DNA of 64,000 bases from Rhinopomastus cyanomelas (lineage: Eukaryota; Chordata; Aves; Bucerotiformes; Rhinopomastidae): the NCBI GenBank assembly GCA_013400115.1, contig VXBP01002343.1:396278-460277 (forward strand). The letters run 5' to 3'. The position numbers and the translations under genes were made by a program. The notes beneath the pieces were generated by a model. The model saw only the letters and a program-made list of their open reading frames with translations, was not told where the DNA came from and searched no databases. Of this stretch, positions 1 through 10,654 are shown in pieces (positions within the stretch are counted from its first letter, which is position 1; each line of letters starts with the position of its first letter).

Positions 1-1017
1 CATCAGAGACAAAATATTTAAGCATAGTTGTAATGGCTGCTGTCAAAATAATTTTCCCTTTCTTTAAAAAAATTCGGAGTGGGGTAAAGGATGAAAAGCT
101 ACTGTAAAGTTGAAGTTACTTACAGTTTTGCCTCTTTTTGAAAACCATATATTACAATCTCTGTTCTATAAAACTGTCTAGTTGCCTCTTAAATCTCATT
201 TATGTTGTTTCCTTTGATATTATTACTTGGTAACTCATTTTCCACTTTGTCAGCAAGTTGCTTTGTTTCTCCTTATTTTTCAGAAAGCATGCAGACTTCT
301 GGATGTCTTTGTAATAAGAAACTATTTGCTTTTGTTCATCTTGTTCTAAACTTTTCCTAATTTTCATTAGCATTCAGAGAACTTGTTCCAAGTTCATTTT
401 CAAGTTTACACAACTTCACATCCCAGTATCATTCAGAACATTGCCCTCTCCAGGCAGAGGGTTAGTAGAAACAAAAATGTTCCAGACTTTTTGGTACCAG
501 GATTGTCAATTAAAGTTTTATTCCTTAATAAGCAGACACTTGTGTATTCTACATATTTGTCACATAAAGTAATACTTATACCAGGAGCTTTTACTCTGTT
601 AGTATGACTTTCTTAGATCCTTTTCTGTTTTGGACAACTCTATGAAGAGTGTCTGCAGACTAATAAAATTAATAAAGAAGTCAGTTCTAATACAGACACA
701 TTTATTGAGCAGATGCTTATATATTATAAGCATGTGTCCTATTGTCCAAGACAGCCTTGGTTCAGTAAAGTACTTCAGTGAAAAAAGGTCCTCTCCTTGA
801 ACTAAGAAACAAAAATAACCCCAGCTGAAACCAACTGTTAATTAGAATTTCACCAAAGAACTCAGAAAAATCAAAGTCTATATGAAATTATCTGTACACT
901 GAATAATTTTACTGCAAAGGTCAATTTTAAATACAGTTTAGATCCTAATAATGTCTTTTATCTCCATGTGTATGATTTTACAAAAAATGAATTAGTTACA
1001 ATCTTCAGTTTTCTTAC
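1..1017 (-). other. RNASEH2B: RNASEH2B intron 7, partial
   Basis: AT-rich intron sequence after the exon 7 donor. I looked for the next exon, which should encode the conserved RYAHGLI-type helix, on the minus strand and do not see it. No repeat was recognised. Confidence 0.8.
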
Positions 1018-1123
1018 CTTCTTCAGTATCTGTGATCTGTCTATTGCTGATAAACGTGGCTGCATATACCCTTTCTCCTACAATTATATTGTTGCTTTTA
1101 AGTGCTTTCACCGTTTGACTAAC
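1018..1123 (-). CDS. RNASEH2B: RNASEH2B exon 7
   Basis: The 106-bp exon has acceptor ggtttcctctag| and donor GAAGAAG|gtaaga. It reads VSQTVKALKSNNIIVGERVY, then AATFISNRQITDTEE, plus one base. It aligns with the mammalian segment starting V-N-Q-T-V, and the length equals human exon 7. The alanine in TVKALK corresponds to human Ala177, the position of the common Aicardi-Goutieres variant A177T, and is the normal alanine here. The next exon is not seen in positions 1-1017, so intron 7 continues off the window. Confidence 0.95.
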
Positions 1124-2309
1124 CTAGAGGAAACCACAGAATGACATATCTGTATCATTGTTGTTATGCACATGTTAATGCAGTGACAAAGCTCTTGTAA
1201 TTTTGTTTCAAGCATATAAAACACTCAAGTTATGGACTGTGGTGAAATTTAATATACATTTGTAATGACTAGCATATGAACTCAAAAAATCCAAAGAAAC
1301 CAGCAACTCTTTGAACATGTTGCCTTGGCAACACAGCACCAGTTTTGCAGCACCCTAAGATGAACTCGGCTACTCAGATGCAACAGCCATGGTTATGCAG
1401 GTGAGAAATACACCTGCTCAGAGAGCACAGAACGCCTGTGCTCAGTGGGACTGCAATGGCAATTCCTTAATCTGAGATTAAGGATTTACTGGATCTAATG
1501 GAACATTGTGTGGTAGAAGGCAGCACTTTCAACTGCACTAACCTGTTCAAATGTAAACATTGAGGTATTCACTGCAAAACAGACAACCCCATGCCTCATC
1601 GTTGCAGAATGTTGATTAGTTTTGATGCCAAGGCTTCTTTGTATCATGTGATGCATACAATCTTTTCCTACAGTGATATCATAGTAGGGGCACACATATG
1701 TGTCTACTATGAGATTCACCTTCTTTATACCAAAACACAGCCCACATCAAACTTAGCTGTAACACCAGTTTATTTTCTACACAGTGTACACAGCTCTTGA
1801 ACACTGTGACTTGATCAGGATAGCAGTAACTATACCAGGACCGTTCTGAGAAACTGAGAAAGCTTCATGAGGACCCATTTCCAGCACAAAACCAAGGCAT
1901 TTCTGCCCAGCTCTAAAGCATGGCAGAATTTAAAAGCTGCAATAGTCAAAGATTTCCTCCAGCCCACTTGTGAAGCGGACATAGCAAAAGACAAACACCT
2001 CACCTTATGCAAAGCCTACATAACACAGCAATAAGCTGAATGTCAGCTATTTCTTGTGACTCCCCACACTCTGAGAATCCCTTTCATGCCAGCCCCATCA
2101 GAAGGAGAAATACAATAAATTTGTCATTTAATACCTCATCACATTCCCAAATGCAACAATTTTACTGTGGTGTCTGTCCTTCTTGGACAGGACATGTATG
2201 CTAATAAACTGAGACACACCCCATGGCTCAAAAGCAGCTATGGACAAGCTAATAAACATTTTCATTTTAAACACAAAGTACTTTTGAAAGCAAATGAAAA
2301 ACACAATAC
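1124..2309 (-). other. RNASEH2B: RNASEH2B intron 6
   Basis: 1,186 bp, bounded by gtattg...ctctag. No repeats or conserved structures were recognised inside. Confidence 0.9.
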
Positions 2310-2374
2310 CTTTTTCTTTAACCACTTCAGTGTCTTCTCTTGGCTGTATTTGTGGAATTTCTGACCGCCAATCT
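2310..2374 (-). CDS. RNASEH2B: RNASEH2B exon 6
   Basis: The 65-bp exon has acceptor cattttttctcag| and donor AAAAAG|gtattg. After completing a Glu codon it reads IGGQKFHKYSQEKTLKWLKK plus a final K. The KYS.EKTLKWL.KK block is the conserved lysine-rich helix of RNASEH2B after the triple-barrel domain. The exon is 9 bp shorter than in human, with the missing codons at its variable 5' end, so phase is preserved. The donor gtattg is weaker than the others in the gene. Confidence 0.95.
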
Positions 2375-5300
2375 CTGAGAAAAAATGAGTAGAGGGAAGA
2401 AAGTCAGGGCTGGTTTGGATTGCATTTTCAATACATTTAAAATCTTTGAAGTTGTAGATACAGCATAAAAGCTAATTTGCGGCTCGCACATGTTTGATAT
2501 CAGGGCAATAAGTTTCAAAAATATTGGAAACGTGGAAAAACAAACAGACTGAGCTGATATGCACAAGCCTGAACAACTTGATGATTTTTTAACTAGGCCC
2601 TAATCCAGCAAAGCACATGTTTTATTTATTTATGTGTAATCTTGGGCTGCCTGAATTCTGTAAGACTTTTCTCAAGCTCTGTACTTTGCCAAACCTTCAC
2701 TGCCCTGTGTCATCAGACTGGTCATTTTAATTACATACTGCATTATACCAAATGGTGGTTCCATGACTACTTTTTCAACACAGTATCTTAAATCTTTTCT
2801 TACTGAATTCCAGAACCTAGTAAGAAAATACAGGATCTGAAATAGGGAAACACACTCCTTGTGGGAGGAAATACATGATTCATTTATGATTTATTGAGCA
2901 ACATAAATTAACTCAATGATATAAGAATTTCAGAAAAGTGTTTCCCCTGTGATAACTAGGGTATCATGGAGATACCCATATCTGGAGATATGTGAGATCA
3001 TGATGCTGAAGTAAAGGAAGGAGAAAATGACAAAGGCTTTTTATACAGAAATTTCAGTATAAAAACTCAGTGTTAATTCACAGAAAGCTACATTTTGGAA
3101 CTGGAATGAAATGCCTAATGAAGACTTCACAGGGGATTTTAGAGCCCACTGCATTTCAGTCTTTTCCTTTAACAGGTTTTTCAATAAGTTTTAATCTCCT
3201 GTACACCGTTCCCATGCATACCTACATCTGTTTCATGTCATTTACTTATCCGGTATCATATTCCAATGCTCAGTTCGTGGAGTTTTGTTCTCCCCTTGAA
3301 AACAACAACATATTATTTATGATTCCTTCAGTATTTCCCTCTTTGGGGTTTATCTTGACTCTTTCCAATTGCATACAATTAGCTAACTATTATGTGGTCT
3401 TTGTGTATGCATGGTAGTAGGTATGGAGAGGTTGATGAATACTGTTTACAAGACAAAAGTTTAAATCATTCTCAAGGGTTGCAGAAGACTAAAACACAAA
3501 ACCAAAAAGGAAAAAAGCTGCTCATACACAGTTTGCTTCAGGAAATTGATGAGTTGCAGGTCAAGTGGTTATCTATGACACTGCGGGCTGCAGCCTTTAG
3601 GACGCAGAAACTTCTAAATGGCTCTAAAAGAACAGACACAGTAAAAAGTGGGACATGCTCTGGATACTTGAACCTGCTTCATCAAACTGCTAATATAGTT
3701 TGGGTGCAAGTACAGTGAGTACTATTAGTAGATTCCTCTCTTATTTAAGGAAGTTTTAAGGAAGGGACATCCTACTGTCACCAACCCCCAAATCCATGCT
3801 GAAAAGCAATTCTAGTCTGGATTCCCAGGAAGACTCCCCCACACAGCATGATTCAGAGTGACTCAGTTAGGGAAAGGAAATGCAGGACTGCGAAGCCATT
3901 TTCATTAAAACATGTGAAAAATAATTACACTGAACCCTTCAGAGATCACTTTGTTTGAAAATATTTTGTGTGCCTGACAGTTTTGACTATTAAACTCTAG
4001 AAACTGACAATATTTGAGACCTCTGAAGAATTAAAGTGAGTTATGAAAGTCACAAACTGCTGACAAAAGGATTCAGCATTGGAACGTGGATTTAACATGT
4101 GATGCACGTTTGATATTGGTGAGAGTTAGCAACTATGTTTGATAATATGAGTATATATTGGAAAGCCTTTTGTTCCCTAATGTGTCTGGTGCCTATAAAA
4201 CTGGTCTGAGACATCTGGAAAGATTGGGTTTGAGAAATACAGATGGAATATAAGTGGTTCTACAATTAAATAATATGTTCAGTGATCGGGTAATCGCTAT
4301 GTAGACTTGGAAGTTTCCCTGATGTATTGTTGAGCAAACTGCCTAAAGCACATTTTAACATCCATTTTCCCAGTGTTTTCCACAACTCTGAAACTCATAT
4401 GGCCCCTTTTTTCCTACCTTCTGGGAATACAAGCTTGGCAATATTGCTTAGTTATTCTAATCAGGTAAGTTTTCTTGGCTCTTCATGTTAATCACATCAG
4501 ACAAGATCACAGTGCAGTTTTAGTCTTACAAAGTGAAACAAAGAGTAACACTCTAGACCTGGAATTCATAACCCTTTCTTAAACCTTAACTACCTTCCTA
4601 TGTGATGTTTGAATTTATTAGCAAACTACCTGCCTCACCCAGATTTAGTGAGCTCTAGCATTCCTTTTCCACAACTGCTAAAGCAGGTAATCAGGAATTT
4701 AATCCAGCAAAATTAATTTTCAGTGACCTTCAACACTGAGGCCAGGGAAGGTAGACTTTCTGCTAATTTAGTAAGTGTGAAGTGTGAGTGCTCTAGGGTA
4801 AGAATTTGTTACATAGATGTTAAATGCCTTAAGATTAAAGCAAGAGTGAAATAATTACATCGTTAGGTTCTGCCAAACAGATCAGAGCTGTAGAAGACTC
4901 AACAGACACTTCTTGCCCTAAAGCCCTACTCCTTAAATAAGAAAGGCTACAAAGTGGACAATAGGTCTCAGAGCTAGAAAAGAGTACCTTAGTCATAATA
5001 TTGGTATTTTTTACAGGCAATAAAAGACACAAGAATATGAAACACATAGAAGTGGACTGAAAAGAAAGGTGATCTGTGCACGACAGCCAAGCAAGTGCCA
5101 ATGTATTTGTTGCAAAACAATATGCTTGGTGTTACAAAAAAAGAAAGAAATCCTAACAAACTCCAGTGTTACTTTCTCAAAGTAACCCATCTCAAACCTG
5201 AACAAGCAAAGAAGCCGCAGGTACATAGCTAGGGACACCTGAGGGCATCACATATGGCATCTGTAGAACCTTGTCCTCCATTCCTGCACAGACTTGCCAG

Positions 5301-6833
5301 TTGGACAGCGAAGAGGATGTGACAGAATTTTTCACCTTCTCCAATGGGTGCACCAACATTTAGGACCCCTTCTCTCACGTCTATTGCCCTAGTCAGGGCA
5401 AAGTGATTGCTTGAAAGCGTAGTAAGTTTTTACTGGAAGTAAAGCAAAAGCAAGGCAAAAGCAGTTTTGCAGTTCAGATGTGCCTGTCTTAAACAAGCCA
5501 TCTTTAGGCTGTCTATTCCAAATGATACTGTATGTAACCAAGTGTCTTCTGAAGGTTCTTTTGGAAATTCAGGAGAATCACAAAAACACATAATTCTGAC
5601 TAGCCCACTCCAACAACAGTTTTGCTGCCCATACTTACTGCTCTCTTGTTAAAGAGATCATTTTCAGTGGACACATGTGATGACCAAAAGTTCAAATTTG
5701 TTTTCTGGGGACGCAACTACCTTACCTTACAGCCTTCTTAATTTTCATCCTTTCATCACCTTTCCTGAGTCATTTCCTGATTACCTGTAGAACATCTAAA
5801 TTTTTGTTCTTTAGATATATGAACAACAAGCACAGGATGCCTCATAAAAGAAAATGTGTAATGTTTCTGGCTTTTAATCTGTGTGCCACAAGTCCTTGGA
5901 GGAGCTCTACAGGCAGAAGGGTCAGACAGCTTAGTTATATTGGGACTTAGTGGTAGATTCTACGTTCTCAGGCTCCTGTACCTCCTACTGTAAATCTCCA
6001 TCTGCGTGTAGGTAAATCTCCACTCTCAATCAGCAAGTCAGAAAGCAGAATGCTCTTGGATGGAATGAATAAAAAAGCAATATTTTGCACCTTCTGCAGG
6101 TCTGCCAAGCTGTGAAAAGCACATGATGGTCCTTCCTCCTCCCTAGAAAGCATACACTGTCCTCAAATAAATTAAGAGCCTTCATTACCAAAGGGAATTC
6201 TGGGCAAAAGTTGAGGGAACTATGTACTGAATTGGTACTTTGCTAATTTTTTCCACTTGGGTTTTCTGTCTCACACATCCCAGACAAGTTTTGAATTTCA
6301 AAAAAACTATGTATTTGAACTTAAATCTGCAACACTAGATTATGCAAAACTCCTATTCTCCTTTCACAGCATCAGATTCTATCTTCTCCTGCTTTTTTTT
6401 ACTTATTGATTAAATGCTTTGTGATAAAGGGAGAAAAAAAGCCAAGTGGACAATGGTTAACTTCATCCAACCAGACCATTCCACACAAAGAAAAGACCTG
6501 ACAGACAAGTAAAAGCTTCATAAAAAGGCAAGGAAAGTTCACAACACATATACTAATGTCAGTAAGTCAGATCTAATCAGTTTATCAATTTCAGGTCACC
6601 CAGCAACAAGACTCCACAAGCATTTTAGTGTTCCAGCAGATAATCTGAGAACTGCACATAACTATTCACAATACTGCAATGATGACTTCTATGCCTAAGC
6701 CTCTGCTTTTGAAGTACAGCTTTGTCCAGCAACTTGGCGGTTGGCTGAGTGAAAACCAATATTTAAATCTATCCTGTAATGAAGTGATACTAACAAATAC
6801 AGTCTGGTTTTTGCCCCCCAACCCCTTTTTCAC
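2375..6833 (-). other. RNASEH2B: RNASEH2B intron 5
   Basis: 4,459 bp, bounded by gtgaaa...ttctcag. It contains only short open frames (the longest, about 115 codons at 3070-3417 plus, has no recognisable features) and no CR1. Nothing else to report. Confidence 0.9.
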
Positions 6834-6951
6834 CTTTTTCTTCTGTTACATGATGTATATACTGCTTAACATCTGCACACTTCAGCAGCAACAGGCAGTT
6901 AGGGTACTCTGAGTCTAGGACAACTTGATCAAGTGGCTGGAACTTTCCTTG
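6834..6951 (-). CDS. RNASEH2B: RNASEH2B exon 5, with tandem NAGNAG acceptor
   Basis: Reading from 6951 this gives QGKFQPLDQVVLDSEYPNC, then LLLLKCADVKQYIHHVTEEK plus one base, with donor AAAAAG|gtgaaa. FQPLDQVV.D...PNC.LLLK and HHVTEEK match mammalian RNASEH2B. The intron ends ttttcagcag, so two acceptor AGs lie 3 bp apart. Use of the distal one (exon start 6951) gives one extra Gln compared with human, and use of the proximal one (exon start 6954) gives two. Either choice keeps the frame. The distal choice makes the exon 118 bp against 115 in human. Confidence 0.96.
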
Positions 6952-8258
6952 CTGCTGAAAATACATCAAAAGGAATAGAAAAGCATTAGAAGCATAGAGC
7001 CTGACATGTTCAGAAACTGTTAACAAAGACAACAACTTTACGTATTTATTTCAGATCAGTATATACCTGCACAATGCTGAACTCTCTTCAACTACTGCAC
7101 GTAAAAGATTAAATTTAAAACAACGTGGAGAGAAACTAATGTGAAGTACAGCGGGATTTTTTGGAAGATGACATAAGACACAGTAGTCCATGTATGCCAA
7201 TAGTGTTTTAGCCCAGAACCTGTTGGATTAAACCCAGTGTCATAACTTCCTTTCAAATTTTGCCTTTCCTTCCATAAAAATGAATCTCAAAGGAGCAGGG
7301 CAGCTTCTGGAACACAGTTTTAACCTTTCACCTCTACAAAGTCAATTCCCATTTGGCCAGAGTATGTATATAAAGTGATTTTGGCACAACTTAAAATAGC
7401 CCCACACATGACAGAACCATCAAACAAATTTTGCCGTTGCCAACAGTGAATAATCATTCAGTATGGTTTGGCACAACTGGCAGCCTTCCCTTTGGAAAGA
7501 TCTTTTAGCGCATCAGTACAAAGACTCAGTGAGCTCTCCATCCTCAGGGAGTGCACAGCCTCAGGAGCCAAAGCTGAAGTCATTATACTGGTCAGCATGA
7601 AAAAGACCCACTTGGGTATACTGCATTATTAATTAATCCTCTTGCTAGATAGTCAGAGGCTTAATGAAGGTAACCATCCATCATTAAGTCGTAATAAAAA
7701 CTTCAACGAAAAAAAACCTGCACAAAAAAAAAATCATCAAAAGAAAAAAAAACCTCAAAAAGGTTTTAAAGCTTTTTTTTTCTCCTGAAAAAGCAAAGGC
7801 ACAGTAACAATAGTGAAAAACAGGTTATGACATACAGAAGTAATGCAACAAACTGTTCCCTGCATAAACCTGCCTGTGTCCCAAAGCATGACAGACACAT
7901 TTACATTGTGCACAGAGCCTAAACCAAGAAAAGACTGCTGGATAGATGTATCTACTCAGATACAATAGTTCTGGGGCAGGCTCTCAAAAAATGACAAAAG
8001 AGATTCTCTGCTACTTTTAAAAAGGAAGTAATTTGTTTCTTGAGATTGCAATCCGAGTCCTGGAATATACTGACAAAACACTGGATGCAAACAAAAATAC
8101 TTCTACAGTGCATATCTCTGCTTTAAATGCAAATTAAGTTTTCAATGTTATGGAAGTCACTCTTTGTAAAATTAACTTAACTTCTGCAAGTTTGGGGTTT
8201 TTTTTCCAAATAAAATATTTTCCTGAGAATTCCAGTTAAAAAAATATAGTAGGCTTAC
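6952..8258 (-). other. RNASEH2B: RNASEH2B intron 4
   Basis: 1,307 bp, bounded by gtaagc...cagcag. It holds A-rich stretches around 7,700-7,780 on the plus strand (poly-T in the sense of the gene) and no recognised repeat. Confidence 0.9.
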
Positions 8259-8335
8259 CTCCTTGTCTGCCTTTATGAGGTAGTAAAGTATCAGAAATAA
8301 GGGGTCCATTGGTGTAACAAACAGCAGGCGTCCAT
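8259..8335 (-). CDS. RNASEH2B: RNASEH2B exon 4
   Basis: The 77-bp exon has acceptor tgtcacttag| and donor AAGGAG|gtaagc. It finishes the split Asp codon and reads GRLLFVTPMDPLFLILYYLI then KADKE, ending on a codon boundary. The core F.TP.DPLFL.L.YLIKADKE is a signature of RNASEH2B, and the length is identical to human. The open frame continues into the intron on both sides, so the splice sites, not stop codons, define the exon. Confidence 0.97.
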
Positions 8336-10546
8336 CTAAGTGACAGACATGCAAAAATTAGCTTAGTACCAAGAAGCACAGTATATTGAGTTTTGTTTTT
8401 CAGGACCATGGGCAATAAGAGGATAACTCTTTTTCACTAAATAATTCAATGTTTTAATAAAATGAGCAGGGAAATATTTATGATTTTTTTAAAAAATTAC
8501 CAAAAAATCAGAGACAACTGAATTGTCAACCAAAACTAAAGCACAAGCTCCACTGCTGGCCTGCTGGCTTCAAGCACTCTTAATTTTACCTTTTGCTAGA
8601 TTATATTAAAACCAGCAAAACTGAAGCTGCCTCCTATTGGAGGATTTGAGTGTAACAGACACTCGTTTTGGGCTACCACATTTGGGCTACCCTGTACAGA
8701 CCTCAAGCATTGAGCAACATCATGCTGACACAAAAGGTAGGCAGGGCAAGAAAGAATTTCAAGAGCTAGTTAGGTTAGAGCTGCCCATCATCTGTAAGGG
8801 CAGAGTCTGCATGCATCTCCTAATAGCACAAAATAAACATAAATGAATCAGAAAATATGTCTCAATATGTATTCAGAGCTACATACAAAGGAAAAACTTG
8901 GTCTACCATTGGAACAGCCACCTCTGTCCATCTGGAGCTCATTGCAGGACAATGGCTTAGTCAGGCTTTTTGTATAATTGTAGATAATTGGAAACAATGT
9001 AACATCAAGGAAGTTCACTAATGAGACCAAATAATTGATGACAATTTGACATTAATTAGAAAACCAAAAGCAAATAAATGCTTTTTTGAAAACATATCAC
9101 AAGATCCAGATAATTAAAGAAAAGGAAACCCTACTGCAATGGCCGTAAAACTAAGAAAAGACGGGGTGGAAAGAACATGTTTTGGACAAAGCTCATACCC
9201 AGCCTAACATGTGTATTACTAACACGCTGCATTGCGTGAGGCGGAACAAGCTTCAGGACTACTTTACAGGCATGAAAGCTTCGATAATAAAACCAGAGGA
9301 AAAAAATCCCACTAGACACTTTCCGGAAGCTTCCATTTAAATGCTTTCCACTGTACCTCCAGGAAGAGGTATTTTTATTTGTTCTGAAGAGCTCAGACTC
9401 ACTATAGGTGTAATAATCTGCAAATAATCAATTTTCTTTAACTGCAAACAGCTTTTTTTTGGTTGTTCTTCCTTGACTGTTCCAGAGATGCAGCAGCACT
9501 AATATTCAGGAATAATTTTTTCTCTTTGAATCTTTTAAAGAAAACTGAGGTGATGATTCCTTAAGGCAACTGGTTCCCAAGGGCTGAAGTAGAGGTTTGA
9601 AAGGGAGAGAGAGAATACAATGTGGACATAATTGAGAGCAGGGAGCAGACTCAGTCTTTTGGCTCACCCCCAGACAAAGCAAGGGAAAGCTCATAGACAT
9701 ACTGCTCACATTGCTATATGCACCTGCAGAGGATGTTTAAAAGTTAACACACGCTTTGGGATATTACCATTAAAGAAGGCATATGTCTGGTGGGTTTGCT
9801 TTTATTTATTACCACAAATGGTCTTTTTCTAGCTAAGAAGGACAAAATAAATACACCTTCACGTCCTGAATGAATACTTATAGCTTGGTCTGTGGCCATG
9901 TCGGCAGAGAAATCCTACTCCAACGACATCCTTACTGTTAAAGAATTGTTAAAGCTGTTTCCTCATTTTCAGAAAGGCAAGCTAGAATCAGAGAACAGCT
10001 GAGATGGCACACGCAAGCTGATTTTAGACAGAACACTGAAATGGCACCTTCAGAGAGCAGGCCTACTCTGAGATCCCAGCACTCACGCAGGCGGACTACA
10101 CTGGTAATCAGAAGAAAGCAAGACCACACATTCCAGCGCTTGGAGCATTAACACATCACTCTGCTCAGCTAGCTGAGGCCTTCCAGCCCTTTTGCTTTCC
10201 TGTATGATAACATGTATTTTACTTACACTGAGGACTTACTGGTCTGATTGACAAGGCAAGCTAAGTTGAAATACAATTGAATGACTTACCCCCCTAACCC
10301 CTTTCTTAAAGACAAATGAACATCTGTCTAATTGAGGCTGCCCAAGGCAGATTTTTAAAGAGAAACCACAAAGCCCCCAGCCCTGGTTAAATCCAGATGG
10401 CAAATGAGTATGTCGGAAGGTGGGAATGTGATGCAGCATGCCTCAAACAACTAGGCAAAACACCTGTAAATTTATTGGAAAAGAGAGGGAAGGTCTGTGC
10501 GTGAACATTAGTTACAGTTGGGCGAAGGATACATTATATTACTCAC
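8336..10546 (-). other. RNASEH2B: RNASEH2B intron 3
   Basis: 2,211 bp, bounded by gtgagt...cacttag. No repeat family was recognised. Confidence 0.9.
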
Positions 10547-10654
10547 CTTGTTGAACAGTCTGACCTATAAACCAGGAACGATATTCCTCATGAAAAGCTT
10601 TTACTTCAAACAGCTGCTGTGCACCGCTATTGAATAAGTAGAGAGTTGCTTCCC
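10547..10654 (-). CDS. RNASEH2B: RNASEH2B exon 3
   Basis: The 108-bp exon has acceptor ...ttttcaacag| and donor CAAG|gtgagt. It completes a split codon (xGG, glycine in human) and then reads EATLYLFNSGAQQLFEVKAF followed by HEEYRSWFIGQTVQQ, ending with the first base of an Asp codon. This is the part of the subunit that packs into the triple-barrel interface with the C subunit in known RNase H2 structures. The YLFN...QQLFEVK.F...SWFI.Q.VQ pattern is almost the mammalian sequence. The length equals the human exon. The start phase requires the preceding exon to end with one base of a codon, which agrees with an exon 2 of 3n length following exon 1. Confidence 0.97.
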
